Part shown: positions 10,331 through 21,650 of the stretch, piece by piece
Position numbering within the stretch: the stretch's first letter is position 1
How the letters are laid out: the number at the start of each line of letters is the position of its first letter
Assembly: GCF_029227915.1 (NCBI RefSeq)
Contig: NC_079884.1
Coordinates: 8,742,001-8,806,000 of the forward strand
Direction of reading: 5' to 3'
DNA: 64,000 nt
From: Hydractinia symbiolongicarpus
Taxonomy: Eukaryota; Cnidaria; Hydrozoa; Anthoathecata; Hydractiniidae
Position numbers and translations under genes: made by a program
The notes under the pieces: generated by a model
What the model saw: the letters and a program-made list of their open reading frames with translations, nothing else
What the model was told of the DNA's origin: nothing
Databases searched by the model: none

Positions 10331-13300
10331 GAGCTGTTCTTTGTTGTGGGGTCTGGCAATCATTTTTCAAAAATGATTGCAAAAAAACTTTTATGAGTAT
10401 AATAAGGTGCCATTTGGAAGAGTGACACAGCTACGATCCCTGTTTCAAGAATTCTGTGTTTGTCAATCGCAAAAAAACCTGTGAGATGTCAAGCTTATTA
10501 AATTATCTAGCCGTGAAATTTATTCTAATAAGAGAATCTGTGAGTGTCCACAACTGATCTGTGAGACTTAGTGATAATGTAATGTGTTAGTTTTCAAAAT
10601 TTATTTCTGTTGAGAAAGTGCTCAATACCAACAAAGATGAATTAGAGTGATGTTAAAATTCAATGTATTTGAAATATATGTGTTATTCAAAAGATGAAAA
10701 ATTTGGACCACTTACAGTTGATTTTTTTTATGATATTTTTTAAGATGAAACTAAAATGTGCAATGCACTCATTATTCATTATTTTTGAAAATCAGGTCAA
10801 TTATATTTTTTTGTAGTAAATTAGTCACGTGGTTAAACAAAACAAATGTCTGGATATTTATATGATTTATAACAAAAATTAGCTACTTTTGCTAAAATAT
10901 TTATAATAAAAGTGAAAAACAAGACAGATTATTATTGTTGTAACACTCTCCTTTGTTATCATTATTTTATATGTTTGAAAATAGGCTAGCTACAATAACT
11001 TTCACCAAAGTAATACATACTATTTAGGAAAAATAATAAAAAAGAGGCTATTTTGACTACAAACATAGATTATGAGGGGCAGAGCATGTTCAGCTAGTTA
11101 GCCAACTGTATTCATGTTGTTCTGTTTAGGTTTTTATATCCAGGTTTTATTTTGCTTAATTGTGCGTAACTTAGTGATTATAGGGGCTCGTTTCCATTTG
11201 TCTAGATTTTCAGCTATAGCGAGTGCACTTTGACAAAATTAGAATTATATTCTATATCTGGCACATCAACATATCCACAACACATTATCTTGTTCCAAGT
11301 TTCCTGGATAATTCTACTGACAGTTGGCGGACTTACTCGAAAGGTACATACAATTGATAATCAAGCATCTCCACTTGATACCATAGTGGATGCATAAGCA
11401 TTTACTGGGATCTGTAACGTCACGAAAACGAGACGATTTTACAATAAAAGAAGCAACCTAGGATAGTAATTTTCCAACATGAGTTTGTGACATTCTAAAG
11501 GCTTTGAAAAAGTATTTATGATCGAAGAACATGAGATCTTTTATCAAAATTGCATACAACCCTTTCGAACGTCTCTCTTGAAAAAGTTTTCTTTTCTACA
11601 TTTTCTTTTTCTTTGAAACATTCCCTATTTTTTCTGTCTTCAACATATAATTATAATAGGTCTTAATCTTTTATTTACAGCAGCAGTTTGTTTTTTTTAA
11701 TAATTTTTTGACATATCCAGTGGGAATTGGATACCGGTAAAGCGGTATGGGCTCCCAAACTCAGACGCCAAAAAGATGAATTTTTAAGATGAAATTTCTC
11801 TCAAAATGATGTTTTATTGCACCCGTTGTGATACTATGGTATTATTTTATAGGCAAATAGCAAACCAGTCTTCATTTTCTACTTAACACTGTCGTTAAAT
11901 CAAATCCAAAAAGCAAGACAAAAAACGATCAAATTCTTAGTAGTGTTGCAACCATGTTTATTTCATTAGATAAATCAAGTTTAGCCTTGGTCATGTGCGT
12001 GAAGAAGAAACCCATGGACCCACTGGGGCCGTCACAGCCACCCCAGACCCCTGGTGTTTTGTTCCGGCAGTCTGGTATCCTAAAAAAATCCTGGACACAT
12101 CGCTGCCAGGTTCCATTCTCCTTGGCAATGATTCAATATGGACAAGTGAATGTTACCATAGCCCTGGGTTAATCCAAATCATGTAAGGTAAATTGGCAGA
12201 GCATTGGATCCCTAATTGGATCTGCTTTAGCTCAGAATGAGCATTAAATACTCTAGGACTCCCCATGGATCCTCCTGGAAATAACACTCAGGATATATAT
12301 ATCCGTTGATATTTGCGAGGCTAGCCATGTAAAATATGCACATATCTCTTTTTTCATTCTAGTGCTTTTTATGCTATAGCCAAAATTACGTTTCTTTTTG
12401 TGTTATCGTCACCAATCTGATATGCTATTTATGTGCCAACTTATCTCTCAGTATTATTTAACAGTCTTACTGACAAAAAAAGTTAAACCAAAAAAAGTGT
12501 ATTTTAAAAGTCATCATCATAGACAGAGATTCTCTTGTGTTTCAGAAATCTCCTATTGAAATTGTTGTCCTGTTAAAATTATGCAACTTTTTTTTGGCCA
12601 AATGTATAATAGAATACAGGCACAAAAAATACTTTAATACAGTGGAAAAAGTACGAATAACAATAAAAATAAAAATAATAATGGTGAATATTTTTAGTTT
12701 ACAGAATAATTGGTTTGCTTTTAGTCAGTCACTTATAGAGAGTCTTCATTGTAGTTGTATTAATTTAAGGAAATAATTTAACAATATGTAAACAATGTGA
12801 AAAAAATATGTATGCAGAATAATGTAGAGTGTGCTGTAAAACAGTTATGATGCTTAGACAGAATGTTACTTGAAGTTGCTCTGGTTCCGGAACAGTTATC
12901 CTGGATTTTGAAATATGGACTGCAGGTTTATTACGGCTAATCATCTGGGGCGTCGAGCCAACAATGTTTTTGTACTCTTTGTTCATTGTCAATAGTAAAT
13001 ACTATACTAACAACAAAAGAAAGTTTACTATGTTAAGGTTTATTGTTGCAAATACATAGTAAATATGGAAAACTTAAGCAGAAAATTATCTTGTAGGACT
13101 TTAGAAGATTATATATCTTGCTCTTAAAATATTCATAACATATTGGTATATAACAAAAAAGAGCATTATTTTGCATATATTATTGTAAAAGCTAGAATTT
13201 TAACTTCTAACATATAACACATATGTTAAATGTTTGGAAATTATATGTTGTTTTGAAGTGCGAGGTAAGCTTCGAGGAGTATGGGTAATTTCTGTTTAGA

Positions 13301-13406
13301 GAAATTGTTAATTGTTGGTGGATGTTACCAATAAATATCATAAAAACCTTGTATACATGTTTTGTGTACTAGATACTTATATACATGTGAAAACAGTTTT
13401 AATAGC
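10331..13406. other. Intergenic; one GC-richer island at 11990-12330
   Basis: Mostly AT-rich with no gene signal. About 11990-12330 is distinctly GC-richer and contains overlapping short open frames in two phases, followed by GGACTCCCCATGG and GCGAGGCTAGCC blocks. This looks like an old repeat copy rather than a gene. No complete family could be named. The rest shows nothing I can support. Confidence 0.5.
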
Positions 13407-13916
13407 ATGGAAGAAACAGTAGAAGAAATTTGGAATATCTTTTTCTACGTTCTGATTGCATTCACTGTGATTTCAGTTTTGGTTTGTTTTATTGCTTTCT
13501 GTCATTCATACAATTGTTTTTGTGGATGTTTTGAAAGAGTTGAAGTTTTTTGTGGTTGCTTAGAGCGAGATACTGCATTCCAGGAAAGTTTGGTGTGTTG
13601 TGGATGTCGAAATGTACCTTTGAGACAGATGGAAGCAGGTACTGTGTTTCGAGATTGTAAAATAGTGCAGTATAATTTGGAAAAAACAGTTTGGTGTTGC
13701 ATTCGCAAAAAAAGAACATGCCAAAACTCTGTGTGCACAATTTGTTTGGATGACTATATACCTGGTGAAAATCTCATCATGTGTCCATGCGGTCACTGCT
13801 ATCACAAAAAATGTATAAAAGGTTGGTTGAGAGTAAAAAATGTCTGTCCACTGTGTAAGATGAACGTGAATAGAAGAATTGCAGTAAACGAAAGGACACC
13901 GTTATTGTATGGTTGA
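13407..13916 (+). CDS. RING-H2 membrane E3 ligase, RNF24/RNF122-like (copy 1)
   Basis: Predicted ubiquitin E3 ligase of 169 residues in one exon. I chose the ATG at 13407; the open frame extends upstream only through non-ATG codons. One transmembrane helix lies at about 11-32, followed by a cysteine-rich segment (37-67) not found in the two neighbours. A CKIVQYNLEK block (84-93) comes next, then a C3H2C3 RING-H2 with ligands C110, C113, C128, H130, H133, C136, C147 and C150. Ile112, Trp140 and Pro148 fit the usual E2 contact positions. The spacing and LDDY, CPCGH, KKCIKGWL and CPLC blocks match RNF24/RNF122. The C-terminus NERTPLLYG contains ExxxLL, an acidic dileucine sorting motif. AATAAA lies at 14132. 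It is the longest member of the three-gene tandem array. Confidence 0.88.
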   Translation: MEETVEEIWNIFFYVLIAFTVISVLVCFIAFCHSYNCFCGCFERVEVFCGCLERDTAFQESLVCCGCRNVPLRQMEAGTVFRDCKIVQYNLEKTVWCCIRKKRTCQNSVCTICLDDYIPGENLIMCPCGHCYHKKCIKGWLRVKNVCPLCKMNVNRRIAVNERTPLLYG

Positions 13917-16259
13917 CCTACTGGAGCGTTTTAATATTTTTTGCTCCAAAGTTTGTTTATACTGTACATACATACACCAAAATATTTTTATACATTATAA
14001 TACTCAGTATAAAAATAACAGAGTTTTGTTAAGCATAGTGTTTTTGATGAAAGATCCATTTTTCCACATTTTGCAGGTTTCATATTTTTCATGGTCTGGC
14101 TTTTTTTAAGTTGTTTTGTGACGTTAGTAAGAATAAAAATCCTTAAAAAAGACTGTTGGAAAAAAATTTGTAAATATTTGCGTACCCTAAAACTTTTTTC
14201 ATCTTAACTTTGCTGTAGATTAAAAACAAGATACATTACATGTGTAACCTTTCTTATTTATGATAACATTTAAATATTGTCAATATGCTGCTTTTTCCTT
14301 TTAATTTTCATAATGTTGTGTCAGCAATTTTTGTCATCATGGTTTTTTATGAACTTAAAAGTTTGAATTTCAAACTCTTAAAATTAATCAAATACATCGA
14401 AAAATTACTAAACTTGCTTTTCCTGTGTGTGAACACGAAAATAAATATTTTTTGACATTCTGGTATGTTTGTGATTTGTTATATGAGTAAAAAGATATCA
14501 TTTGTCTTTTGTTGTATCATAACTTTTAAATTATGCTTTTTTCTGGTAAAGAAACATATTTTTATGCACAACTTGATTTTTGGCTTGGTTCGTGACTTGT
14601 TAAATAAATGCTTAAAATTGTTACAAAAATTTCCCTGTGGTTTCTTAGCAGAAATTTGGAACAATTTTAACGATCAGCATTTGTTCTTTTATTTTGTTTT
14701 TTAATGATTAGAGTTAGGTCTTTATAATTATGACAGGATACCTATACCCTAAATTTGTTTTGAAATAGTGCGATGTTTGTATATTTGTATTTTTTGTAGT
14801 AAGCAGAGTTAAAACTTTTGCACAAAATAAAAACACTAAAAATAATAATATATAATTACCGTTTTAATTTAATGTTGAATCTGATTTTTTCATATGTATA
14901 ACATGGATAAAAACTCTATTGACAACAGTATTTACATATGTTAAATAGACATTATAAATAACTGTAATAAATAATAATCATATTAAGAATTATAATAATA
15001 TGTGCTATGTTTATGTTTTTTCCTAGGTTTGTGTTGACTGAAATATTTGTCTGAAAAATAATTTTACAATTTTTGCAACCATAGACTCTTATATTTTCAT
15101 ATAATCTTGAGGAAACAAAACCCAAGGATTTATCTATAAGGAAGAAACGTTTTTTGCAAGGAATTTATTTTGTATAATAACAGTCAAAAAACACAGTACC
15201 ACAAATCAAATGAACAAATAGTGTAAAAACATGTATCACTTTTTTATCTTTTGTTGTAACAACTAATAGAAAAAAGTCGAGGTGAAAGACTCAGTCTTTT
15301 AACATTGTATAATATATTTTATTTCAGTACCACTTTTACAACTTGTATATACATACACAAAAAGGATTTAGTTTTTTTATTGTTTTTTTTCAGAGGACAA
15401 GTGGATGTTATGAAACAAAATGTTTATTTTGTTTTAATAAATATGTGTTTGCTTGTGACATTTACAAAAATTATAAGCCAAAGATAGTTTACATAGATTT
15501 TATGTTACTATAAAAGTTTATTGCTGAAATATTCTACTTTGTGGTAACAGAATAGAGTATATATTTCAATATATTTATATACACCTAAATTAAAGATTTG
15601 AACTTACTGCAGCTATAAAATAAATTAATGACAGAAATTTTTTGAAGGGTTTCATTTGCAAAATTTTGTGCATTTGTGAGAGAATTTAGTTTTACAAATT
15701 GATAGAAATTTTCAAAAATCAAACAAATTAAGTTTTTTTATGTAAGTGTTCACTATAAACCCTTAAGATTTAACGTAGGTAGGTTTTAACAGAGAAATTA
15801 GTTTTGCTTATCAGCTAATTAAGATTTGAACAAAAACTTTCATCTATTGAAAACATTAGGTATATGTACTTTCATTGGATAAAATTTTATTTACTAAGAA
15901 AGTAGCTGAAAAATGCAAATTTTCTTACTTTAGTGTAATTTTAACTCTCTGAAGACCAATTATTTCAAATTTGATGTGCATTTATTTTTGTGAATGTTTG
16001 ATTGTTTTAATTTAGTGTCAATTCGCCTATTTTGACAAAATTTGTCTATTTTGGCAAAATTTGTCTATTTTGACAAAATTTGCCTATTTTGACAAAATTT
16101 GCCTATTTTGCCAGACTTTATTTAAAAGTAGTAGTTGTAGATGTAGGACCAGAAAAAGAGGACGTGACTAATATTTGTCACTAAGAAACTTATTGAACCA
16201 TGTTAGCAAATGAGTGATTGATTTTTAATTTCATTCAGAGAGTAATCATGTAGAAAGTG
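13917..16259. other. Spacer between RING genes 1 and 2
   Basis: Very AT-rich. It contains the 3' untranslated region of RING gene 1 (AATAAA at 14132-14137) and the presumed 5' region of gene 2, including a 19-bp tandem repeat at 16026-16112. TTTCATTCAG at 16229-16238 could be a splice acceptor for a 5' untranslated exon of gene 2. No further RING copy or remnant is visible. Confidence 0.6.
16026..16112 (+). repeat. 19-bp tandem repeat, about 4.6 copies, upstream of RING gene 2
   Basis: The unit is YCTATTTTGACAAAATTTG, starting at 16026, 16045, 16064, 16083 and a partial at 16102. The unit core ATTTTGACAAAAT is itself an inverted repeat. The array ends about 150 bp before the start codon of the second RING gene. 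Confidence 0.9.
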
Positions 16260-16679
16260 ATGATAGATGCGGCATCAAACCTATATGTTTGGGTAATAAT
16301 TGGTGTTCTATGTTTAATCGTGTTAATTTTAATCGTGTCTTATCATGATTTAATCTTCAGTTGTACTTGTTGTATATCTCAAACTATGCAGCGCAATGAA
16401 TCAGCCATTATGTTTGATGGCTGTGAAGTTATACAATACAATACAAAGAAGGTGAAATGCTTCTGTTTTAAGAGGACACTTGCCTGCAAGAATCCTTCGT
16501 GTACAGTATGTTTATTAGATTTCGTTAGTGGAGAGGATGTAATGTTGTGCCCTTGTGGTCATGGTTACCATAGAAATTGTATTAAGGAATGGATACGCAG
16601 AAAAAATACATGCCCTTTATGTAAAGATCATATTAGTAAAAGATGGCAGAATGAACGGGCACCTTTATTGTATACATAA
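16260..16679 (+). CDS. RING-H2 membrane E3 ligase, RNF24/RNF122-like (copy 2)
   Basis: Predicted single-exon E3 ligase of 139 residues. The ATG at 16260 is chosen because the preceding in-frame codon is only GTG. One transmembrane helix lies at about 8-28 with almost no lumenal part. A CEVIQYNTKK block (55-64) is shared with the neighbours. The RING-H2 ligands are C81, C84, C99, H101, H104, C107, C118 and C121 in the C3H2C3 pattern, with the conserved Trp111 and Pro119 of E2-binding RINGs. The tail NERAPLLYT repeats the ExxxLL motif. AATAAA lies at 16878-16883. It is closest to copy 3, sharing CPCGHGYHR and RRKNTCPLC-type blocks, so these two probably arose by the later duplication. Confidence 0.9.
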   Translation: MIDAASNLYVWVIIGVLCLIVLILIVSYHDLIFSCTCCISQTMQRNESAIMFDGCEVIQYNTKKVKCFCFKRTLACKNPSCTVCLLDFVSGEDVMLCPCGHGYHRNCIKEWIRRKNTCPLCKDHISKRWQNERAPLLYT

Positions 16680-17773
16680 TTTATAATATTTTTGTGTGCT
16701 CTTTTTTGTTCTATTGTTATTATATTGTCTTGACAAGAGTTTTTGTGTGTTCTTGTCCTAAATTAGTTGTATATTAATGTGCATATGGAAAGAATTTGTA
16801 AATTATATATTTTGTCTTTACTTCGTATTTTGATTTTGTAAATTAGTAAATTTTATCAGGAAATTTTACATAGTCGTAATAAAGTTTTGATGTACTGATT
16901 ATTTTAGACTGATTAGGAATTTTTGTTTGGGCTCTTCCTTTATTTCGTCTTTAACTTGTGAGACCAATATATAAAAACGATTTGTCATTTTGATGAACGA
17001 CTGTTTTTTTCATCACCGGAAGAAAGCATTTCCTCCTTTTGCCACAATATTTCTTACTTGCAAAAGAATATGTTTTTAACCAACATTTTAACTTAAGCCA
17101 TAAGTTGATTTATTTTTGTTGCTATACATTAGGATTTTTATACACTCTTATGATTATGGCTGGCATAAGTTAAAGGTGGCAAATCTAGATGTTTAAAGTT
17201 TACAAAAACAATCTGACATCTCTCTTATACTTGTATTGTGTTATAAACTGTTTTTTATACAGGTTGGCTGTCAAATTAACTATCTCTGTTATCGAGGTAA
17301 AACTTGTACAAACTGAGAGTGTAAAACCTCATGAAAACAATGTGGGTAAAAAATCACATATTTGTGTTGTTTATATAAGTCATGAAACAAACATTTAGCT
17401 TCTCAGGTGGCTCATGTTTTGTTTATGTACTTGTAATCCATGTTATTTAAACCAAACATTGGAATTATGTTGTTCAATCTGCCTGTATGTAAGAGGTGTT
17501 ATATATGCGTTCCCTTTACAAAAGAAGGTAAAAACCACTACTGATTCCTATAATTACAAAAGGTTACAAGTAGACACACAATATAAATCAGCCTAAAGAG
17601 AAATGATAACTTAAAGAAATAATATACACACCTGAGAAAAGATATTGTGGGTAGGCTGCTCAACAAGACTGTAAAAAGGTATTGATGTTTGAAACTTAAA
17701 GACGTGCAAATGTACACATATATAAGATCGGAAATAAATTAAATAAAAAAAGAGACAACAACAGCATCAAACA
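16680..17773. other. Spacer between RING genes 2 and 3
   Basis: AT-rich. It includes the 3' end of RING gene 2 (AATAAA at 16878). Short cysteine-containing open frames near 17190-17600 have no RING spacing and no transmembrane-RING arrangement, so I do not call a pseudogene. Confidence 0.6.
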
Positions 17774-18196
17774 ATGTTCAACACATCTGCGTGGCCACTT
17801 GCGGTTATCATAGCTGTTATTGTGGTGTATTTCATTATCTCTTATCGTCAATTGATGTGGATACGATGCCTTCGTTTTTGCTGTTGTTGTCGTAAACCAA
17901 CAACACAGATGATAGATTCCGTTATCATATTCCACCGATGCAAAACTATACAATTCAACACTGAGAAAGTGATATGTCTTTGTTGTAGGAGGTTAATGAC
18001 TAGTAAAAATGTTTCGTGTACTGTTTGTTTAGAAGATTATGAAGACGGTGAGGAGTTAATGCTTTGCCCCTGTGGTCATGGTTACCATAGAGAGTGTATT
18101 AAAAAATGGATACTTCGAAAAAATACTTGTCCACTTTGTAACGTTTTGATCAGTAAAAATATTCATGAAGAAATTGCACCATTGTTGTATACATGA
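17774..18196 (+). CDS. RING-H2 membrane E3 ligase, RNF24/RNF122-like (copy 3)
   Basis: Predicted single-exon E3 ligase of 140 residues starting at an ATG. A transmembrane helix lies at about 8-24, followed by a juxtamembrane cysteine run CLRFCCCC (32-39), a plausible palmitoylation site. CKTIQFNTEK (56-65) matches the neighbours. The RING-H2 ligands are C82, C85, C100, H102, H105, C108, C119 and C122. CTVCLEDYEDGEEL followed by CPCGH resembles vertebrate RNF24 closely. The tail HEEIAPLLYT again contains ExxxLL. AATAAA lies at 18783-18788. It is the third and last gene of the array, 1.1 kb after copy 2 on the same strand. Confidence 0.9.
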   Translation: MFNTSAWPLAVIIAVIVVYFIISYRQLMWIRCLRFCCCCRKPTTQMIDSVIIFHRCKTIQFNTEKVICLCCRRLMTSKNVSCTVCLEDYEDGEELMLCPCGHGYHRECIKKWILRKNTCPLCNVLISKNIHEEIAPLLYT

Positions 18197-19705
18197 TGCT
18201 CTTTATGTTGTGTATCTGTCTGTTGATGATTTATGAGCTGGTCTCAGTTGCAAATGCAGAGAATGAAAATATTTTAAATTTTGAACGAAATTTTTATACT
18301 ATATACAGTTTCTTATATGCTTTGTAGTTCAATCTAAATATTCTTAGTAACCAGTGAATTTGAGTTTGGAATATTCTTAGTATATTTTAATATGCAGACC
18401 CACAGGTCGCATGTACATGTCAGGCTAAATTTTAAGTTGTGTTGAGTCATCTGCTATTGTCGGGTAAAGTGCGGGGGTTTCCCAATAGGAAGAAGATTTG
18501 GGAAATATCAAATTAAAATACACTATTCTGTAAATTATTGCAGTGTTTCAATTATTATTATAAATCAGCTTTATGCCGAATTATTGATATTTAATATTAA
18601 AGTTTAGATTTACAATCCTGAAAACGCATTATGTATGAATTGTAAAAGAAAAACACTGGCTGCTAGTTCTATTTTGGTCCACGAGAGCTGTAAATTTTGA
18701 ATTGCATGCATCTTATGCACCATCATTTACAGTAGCAGAAGTAATCAGGGGTGTTTACCGCCACATAATTTTATATGATTGTAATAAAGTCTATTATTTC
18801 AAAAGAGTATTTTGTGTTGTTACCCAGGATTGTTCTCGTTGGGAATATTATTATATAATTCTTCAATAATTCTAAGTTTTTGTTTATTCTTGTATGAAAT
18901 GCACCTCACTATGCTGGTACGAATTTTTGCTTTTAAAATTGAGTAGGTTTAAGGTATTGTACAAATACTATATTTTTTATAGTTATTATTATCTGGTGTT
19001 TCAGAATTAAATTTCGTTTTTCTTCGATTTTACAACTTTTCTCAGGTGAAATTAAGTTACTTGCACACAGTTAGGTAATTTGAAGTTTTAACATGACAAA
19101 GAGTGTTGCTTGTTTATTTATGTAGCATGAGGATTGTTGTGCCTGAAGTATAAACTCTGTTTCATTTTCTCCTTTGTAAAAAAGTAATTTGCGGTATTTT
19201 TAAGGATATGATAAACATATTCAAGAAGTATCTAGCAAACAGTTAACTGCAGGTAAGGCTCTGTTTACATGTCAAAGTTTTGCCTTGGTGTTCTTTTTGT
19301 AACATTTAAGTTTATTTATTTATATTTTTATCACACTAATTTTGCATATATTATATTAAAATGCTGGAAAAGTAATATTTAAATGACCTAAAAAATTATA
19401 AAAAATTAAAATTTGTTTATGGAATTGCACAATTGTTTTTTCTTTTAAAATATTTATATTTTATTACACATTCTTAAAAACGATCAGATTTATTATTGAA
19501 AAATTTTAATTTCCTAAAATTTTTTTAAAATAAATTTGTTTTATGCGTTTTTTTAGTATTTTCCCCTAAAATTTGACCCCTTAATCTCCTAAATCGCCTC
19601 AGATCACTAAAATTACTGCTACCCTGCACACATCGTACCCTCGGCTACAAATCTGAAGGTGAAAAAATGTTTAGATTTAACCGCTCTTTAATTTTTTTAG
19701 TTGAC
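18197..19705. other. Intergenic between the RING array and BBLN
   Basis: AT-rich with no gene seen. It contains the 3' untranslated region of RING copy 3 and presumed BBLN upstream sequence. TTAATTTTTTTAG ending at 19700 could be a splice acceptor for a 5' untranslated exon just before the BBLN start codon. Confidence 0.55.
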
Positions 19706-21180
19706 ATGTCGAAAACAAATGGCCATGCAGAGAGTGGTATTGCTGACAGTGTCGACGACATACCAATAGAGGGTGAAGACGGTATAGAAGGTAATAAAAC
19801 CACAAGTAAACCAGTGTCATAAGGAATTGAGGGGGAAGTTGTGGCGCAGAGAGGGGGCGTATTCTTTGTTTTTTGGCGTATTAATTTTTGTGCAAGACCA
19901 TATTTTTAAAATTGTTTTTGGGGAAATAAAGATGTCCTGCCCGTTACAATTGTATACTAATTTTCAGATTTTATTTTTGCGCAAATACTATAATTAATAA
20001 CTGATACTAGTAATATATATCAGATTCATGACAAAAACAGTATAGCTATCGTATTGTCTTCAGCTTGTCTTCTCTTAAATGAAATGATAGTAAATGATCG
20101 TTTCCATTTGTCTTTTCTTAAATTTAAAATTGGTAAAGACGTCATCATACTTTATATATTTCTTCGTTAAGTGGTGGAATGGAATATATTTATATTCGAG
20201 AATGTTTTTTTTTGTGACCTCATCCCTAAAAAGTAGTATGTTGTTTTAAAGATATGAAGACATTTCACAACTTGCAAACGGATAAAGTACCTAGTGCTCT
20301 TGCGGAGGATCAATTTTTTATTCAGGTGTCCACTTCTCTTAAAGTCCCCTAAAATAGCTACAAACTGATTCCTAAATTCTCCTGAAATTGTATATTATTA
20401 TATATCTATTTTATTTCTAAGTAGTGACTTTTGATTATCACGTTTTGAAAATGAGAACTAATTTATATTTAGGAAAGACTTGATTAATAGTGATTTTTTA
20501 TTTCCTCGTAAAATTTTGTGAAAAATCTCGAAAATGGAATGGTTTTCATATTTTTTTAGTATTTTCTCCTAAAATCTGTTATTCCTGTTCCCGGAATAGC
20601 AAATTTGAAATGTTTCAAAGTTTTTGACAAAATTCTTCTTCTTTTTGAAAATTGAGGAAGTTATGAAAGATGTTCCCTTTTTAACTAAAGCTTAAACTAG
20701 GGATGTTTTTCGATTTCTTTCAACCACAATTTGCCTTGAGTCAAATAAAAGAAAAATGTTGGCCGTCATAGAAAAGTACGAAGTAAAAAAAAGTCAAACA
20801 GAAAAGTATTATGAAAAAATAAAGAAGAATGAAGTTTAAAAAAATAATTCAATCAGGTTAAATTGTAGAGAGGGGAGTATCAGATTTTTATAAAAAATTA
20901 AATTGCTATCTGTATCAAGCATCAAAAAATAAATGGTCTGGGAAGGAAGTTGTTTATTCTGATTGCTATTGTTTTCTTGTCTGTAGATATCGCTCAGTTG
21001 GACAAAGAACTTGACAAATTAGACTCAGCTCTAGACAAAATCGAAAACTGGAGTAACTCTCTGCAAGGAAAAGTTGCAGAGTTTTTAAAAGAATCACGGG
21101 AACAAAACCAACAAGCTCGGGAAGAACACGGTAAAACGCAGAAAACAGAAGAAGCGAAGACGAACAAAGAAAAGAAATAA
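19706..21180 (+). CDS. BBLN: Bublin coiled-coil protein (BBLN, C9orf16/UPF0184 family)
   Basis: Two exons, 19706-19790 and 20987-21180, join in phase 1 (G|AT = Asp) to give 92 residues. The donor is GTAATA and the acceptor TTCTTGTCTGTAG. Exon 1 encodes an acidic, probably disordered N-terminus starting MSKTNGHAESG. Exon 2 encodes a heptad-patterned helix (LDKELDKLDSALDKIENW, then LQGKVAEFLKESREQNQQ) and a lysine/glutamate-rich tail. The block LDSALDKIENW...LKESREQ lines up with human C9orf16 (INSMLDQINSCLDHLEEKN...LESNRQTR), which is 83 residues. Known for the family: a small coiled-coil protein linked to intermediate-filament and apical cytoskeleton organisation. AATAAA overlaps the stop codon. 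Identification rests on remembered human sequence and was not searched. Confidence 0.82.
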
Positions 21181-21552
21181 ATAATCCACATATAGATAAT
21201 ATTTAATACGAATTATTTCATACGCACTAATTTATTTGTTTTAGAAGATATTAATTTTATTCCCAATAAGTCAAATTTCTTTTTTCTTCCATAATATTCC
21301 TCTAATCAAAATAGAATATTGAAAAACCCTAGCATGATAATAAGCATCATATTCGCGACGAACTGTGAGAAGGCATGCGATTTTATTAACGTCCTTCTGA
21401 AATGATACAAGAAAAATGGACGTTTTATAAGATTTCGTTTTCATTAGTAAGATCAACTACAAAATTAACGAATTTAAAAAATTTAACTTTTAATTGTAAT
21501 ATTTACAGAAAAGTGTTTTTAAAGAGAAAATATAAATCAACAAAAATTCCCT

Positions 21553-21650
21553 AACCGCTTTAATTTTCTTCTTCGATAGGTAAAAATTCAGGAAACCGCT
21601 TTAATTTTCTGCTTCGATAGGTAAAAATTCAGGAAACTGCATTAATTTTG
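21553..21650 (+). repeat. 41-bp tandem repeat, about 2.3 copies
   Basis: The unit begins AACCGCTTTAATTTTC and repeats at 21553, 21594 and partially at 21635. The first two copies differ at very few positions. Confidence 0.85.

Noticed and set aside
13362-13406. Upstream extension of RING gene 1
   Set aside because: The longer frame starts at TTG, not ATG. The first ATG (13407) directly precedes the membrane helix, as in the two paralogues.
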